A DNA stretch of 64,000 nucleotides from Teredinibacter waterburyi (GTDB lineage Bacteria > Pseudomonadota > Gammaproteobacteria > Pseudomonadales > Cellvibrionaceae). Below the pieces are notes generated by a model. It did not search any database and was not told where the DNA came from. It saw nothing but the letters and a program-made list of their open reading frames with translations. Both the position numbers and the translations under genes were made by a program. Numbering within the stretch: position 1 is the stretch's first letter; every line of letters begins with the position of its first letter. The stretch covers positions 112,236-176,235 of the forward strand of contig NZ_MRUH01000167.1 in assembly GCF_001922985.1 (NCBI RefSeq), written 5' to 3'. Below are positions 62,107 to 64,000 of this stretch, in pieces.

Positions 62107-62763
62107 TTAACAGGACTCCATTGCGGGGTCCGCCAGAATATCGTCGCGTTGCCCATTAGTAAGATCGGCGGGCAAGTTGGTAATGTTTGCCGTGGGTGTG
62201 AACATTAAATTGTTGGAATTATTGCTGTGGCTATTGTCGCCTACCACGTGACAAAATTCGTGGGCCCAGGTGCGGGGGCTTGCAGAATTGCCAACCCAAA
62301 AACCGCGTCGGCCGGATGGGTGCGCCGCACAACCGGCAAAGCCGCCATTAGAGCTATTAATATAGTAGCCGACAATATCGGCGCCTAGGTTACGGCCAAT
62401 GTCGAACAACTCATCTTCTTCGTCACTAACGCTGTGACCGCTACTGCCGCAGTCGTCTTGGTCGAGTATCAGCAGGTTGTTTCGCGTTACGGTAATACTG
62501 TCGACGGGATAGATCCATGCATCGCATTCGCGCTGATAAATTTCATTGGCTGTATCTAAATCCCGTTGTAGCGTTGGTGTTGCGCCTTGTAGGGTAACTA
62601 AGGCCACTCGTACAAACGGCTTGTTTTCTATTAAATCTAACTGCTTTTTTAGGGATCTGTCCTGAGGGTTATCGTTGGCGTAAACGCCTAAGATATCTTC
62701 TCTTACAGAAAGTGTTGGCTGTTTGCCCAAACAGTTTTGGGCGACGGATTTTACGCTTGTCAC
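62107..62763 (-). CDS. Metzincin-like zinc metalloprotease
   Basis: This 218-residue protein has the extended zinc motif HEFCHVVGDNSH (about residues 166-177) followed by a possible Met-turn NNLMFTP. In canonical metzincins (HExxHxxGxxH) the third His is at position 11; here it is at position 12, with Ser at 11. The upstream part has a Rossmann-like strand VRVALVTLQGAT and the segment GADIVGYYINSSNGGFAGCAA. Several Cys occur. No signal peptide is visible. The start is GTG 62761-62763 with AAGGAG at 7-nt spacing. It lies 90 bp downstream of the repeat-protein gene and 23 bp before the HEAT gene. The substrate is unknown. Confidence 0.65.
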   Translation of the reverse strand: MTSVKSVAQNCLGKQPTLSVREDILGVYANDNPQDRSLKKQLDLIENKPFVRVALVTLQGATPTLQRDLDTANEIYQRECDAWIYPVDSITVTRNNLLILDQDDCGSSGHSVSDEEDELFDIGRNLGADIVGYYINSSNGGFAGCAAHPSGRRGFWVGNSASPRTWAHEFCHVVGDNSHSNNSNNLMFTPTANITNLPADLTNGQRDDILADPAMESC

Positions 62764-62853
62764 AATACATCTCCTTATAACCTGTGTTGTTCTGCAGCCT
62801 TAAGTTAGTTTGCTTACAGGCCGCGAACACCCGTGCGATTCCATACTTTAGGT

Positions 62854-64000
62854 TTATTGCAGATTAACTAACACGTTAATCATCCCTGTGCCTTGCTGTA
62901 GCGGTGTGAGAGCCTTGCCGATAATTGCACCAAAAGCTTTGCGCGTATTGCGTGCGGTCATGGCGTGGCCAGGTAGGTGTGAGCTGGTAAGCATATCGCC
63001 GACGTTAATCGGGCCGCCGACCGCCACGGCTTTACAAGAAACCTTGCCGATCATGGCGATGGGGCGACGATTTTCGACGTCTGCCTGTTTATCCAATACC
63101 AATCCCGGCCGGTATTGGCCAGCGCCAGACACGATACCAACCACGCGGGTGTCGTAAGTGGATTGCGACTGGTCCAACAAGCCGCGGTCGTTCAGTACCA
63201 TCACTGTGCCGGGCAGTGCTTCGGTAAAGTTAGAAACCGAAAACTCCTCGGCGCAGTCGGCGTTGCGCAGCGTAATATCGCCCGCGTTTGCGTCGAGGTG
63301 TATGGAGGCTTGGGAGCTGTCGTGATTATTGGTGGCGGAACTGGGGAACATCACAATATCGCCATCGGTGCCGTTGCCACCCAACCAAAGGTTACCGCCG
63401 TTACCATCGAAATGAAAAGTCGCTTTGGATGTGTTGTGGTTGTCGTTAGCGGCGGACGGGAAGATCATAAGGTCGCCGTCTTTGCCGTTACCACCCAACC
63501 AGAGATTGCCGCCGTCACCGTCGAAGTGAAAGGTGGCTTTGCTGGTGTTGTGATTGTCGCTGGCGTTAGACGGAAAGATCGCAAGGTCTCCGTCTTTACC
63601 GTTGCCACCCAGCCAAATATTTCCACCGTTACCATCGACGTGAAAGGTGGCCTTACTGGTTTGATGATTGTTGGTGGCGTTCGATGGAAAGACCATAATG
63701 TCACCATCTTTACCGTTGCCTCCCAGCCACAGATTGCCGCCGTCACCATCCACGTGGAAGGTGGAGTTAGCGGTACTGTGATTGTTACTGGCATTGGCGG
63801 GAAAGATAACGAAATCACCGTCTTTACCGTTGCCGCCCAACCAAACATTGGCGCCGTCGCCGTCAACATGAAAGGTCGATTTGTGGGTGTTATAAATATC
63901 GGTAGTACTGGATGGGTGGACGACAATGTCCCCATCCTTGCCATTGCCGCCAAGCCACAGGTTACCGCCGTTAGCGTCGATATGGCAGGGGGGGGGGGCC
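62854..64000 (-). CDS. Tandem-repeat protein with conserved C-terminal domain, 5' end missing
   Basis: The minus-strand frame is open from the window edge to the stop at 62854 (about 381 residues seen). It begins with a partial unit and five full 38-residue repeats of the type TFHVDGDGGNLWLGGNGKDGD followed by two hydrophobic residues, FPS and NNH. A degenerate sixth unit (SIHLDANAGDITLRNADCAEEF) leads into a domain of about 130 residues with VVGIVSGAG, RPIAMIGKVSCKAVAVGGPI, GDMLTSSHLPGHAM and AFGAIIGKAL. I recall similar tails in other bacterial repeat proteins of unknown role; this is unverified. The repeats should form stacked beta-structure, as in fibres or adhesins. Residues nearest the edge are unreliable. 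Confidence 0.75.
   Translation of the reverse strand, partial: APPPCHIDANGGNLWLGGNGKDGDIVVHPSSTTDIYNTHKSTFHVDGDGANVWLGGNGKDGDFVIFPANASNNHSTANSTFHVDGDGGNLWLGGNGKDGDIMVFPSNATNNHQTSKATFHVDGNGGNIWLGGNGKDGDLAIFPSNASDNHNTSKATFHFDGDGGNLWLGGNGKDGDLMIFPSAANDNHNTSKATFHFDGNGGNLWLGGNGTDGDIVMFPSSATNNHDSSQASIHLDANAGDITLRNADCAEEFSVSNFTEALPGTVMVLNDRGLLDQSQSTYDTRVVGIVSGAGQYRPGLVLDKQADVENRRPIAMIGKVSCKAVAVGGPINVGDMLTSSHLPGHAMTARNTRKAFGAIIGKALTPLQQGTGMINVLVNLQ
63307..63990 (-). repeat. Tandem 114-bp coding repeats
   Basis: Six units of 114 bp (38 codons) lie at 63990-63877 (its first two codons altered), 63876-63763, 63762-63649, 63648-63535, 63534-63421 and 63420-63307. They share the core WLGGNGxDGD. Third-codon positions differ between units, so the array is old and kept for its protein sequence. 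Confidence 0.88.

Noticed and set aside
63307..63990. Regular 114-bp repeats reminiscent of a CRISPR-like or satellite array
   Set aside because: The period is a multiple of three, the frame is open throughout and the units are diverged at third positions; it is a protein repeat.

Overview
The window is about 64 kb of chromosome from a gammaproteobacterium of the Cellvibrionaceae type (relatives of Saccharophagus, Teredinibacter and Cellvibrio). The evidence is the Pseudomonas-like gene order around dnaA, together with secreted plant-cell-wall hydrolases whose lipoprotein signals run straight into long polyserine linkers. This placement is inferred from gene content; no database search was possible. 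It spans the replication-origin region.

Left arm (1-24.4 kb). Minus-strand genes hemF (cut by the window edge), tsaC, purE, dprA and tsaP (LysM) face plus-strand def-fmt-rsmB-trkA-trkH, a block also seen near the Pseudomonas origin. A second trkH converges on the first. Next is a minus-strand operon of ABC ATPase, permease, GntR regulator and GIN-domain protein, with a candidate operator upstream. It is followed by a GT-C membrane glycosyltransferase, yigZ, a lipid A-type acyltransferase, glyQS, gmhB, plsC and a small membrane protein. Two long stem-loops sit at stop codons here.

Middle (24.4-31 kb). A diguanylate cyclase overlaps a rhombosortase gene. Then come an orphan HisC-like aminotransferase, and mprF overlapping a membrane-anchored alpha/beta hydrolase.

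Origin region (31-47.7 kb). gyrB, recF, dnaN and dnaA run leftward; rpmH, rnpA, yidD, yidC, mnmE, mnmG, rsmG, parA and parB run rightward. Two 16-bp parS-like sites lie inside recF. DnaA-box clusters occur both between dnaA and rpmH (the Pseudomonas oriC position) and between mnmE and mnmG (next to mnmG as in E. coli). The second cluster is denser and borders a very AT-rich stretch.

Right arm (47.7-64 kb). The complete atpIBEFHAGDC operon is flanked by carbohydrate-active genes. A GH26 mannanase lipoprotein, a solute-binding-like protein and a Tat-type GH10 xylanase lie between parB and atpI; a polyserine-linked GH10 lipoprotein follows atpC. The window ends with a minus-strand cluster: a protein of 38-residue tandem repeats with a conserved-looking C-terminal domain (cut by the window edge), a metzincin-like protease without a signal peptide, and a HEAT-repeat protein. 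I cannot assign this cluster to a described system; it is the best candidate for something new. The last bases are a poly-G run that looks like a sequencing or contig-end artefact.

No rRNA, tRNA, CRISPR array, prophage or insertion sequence was recognised.
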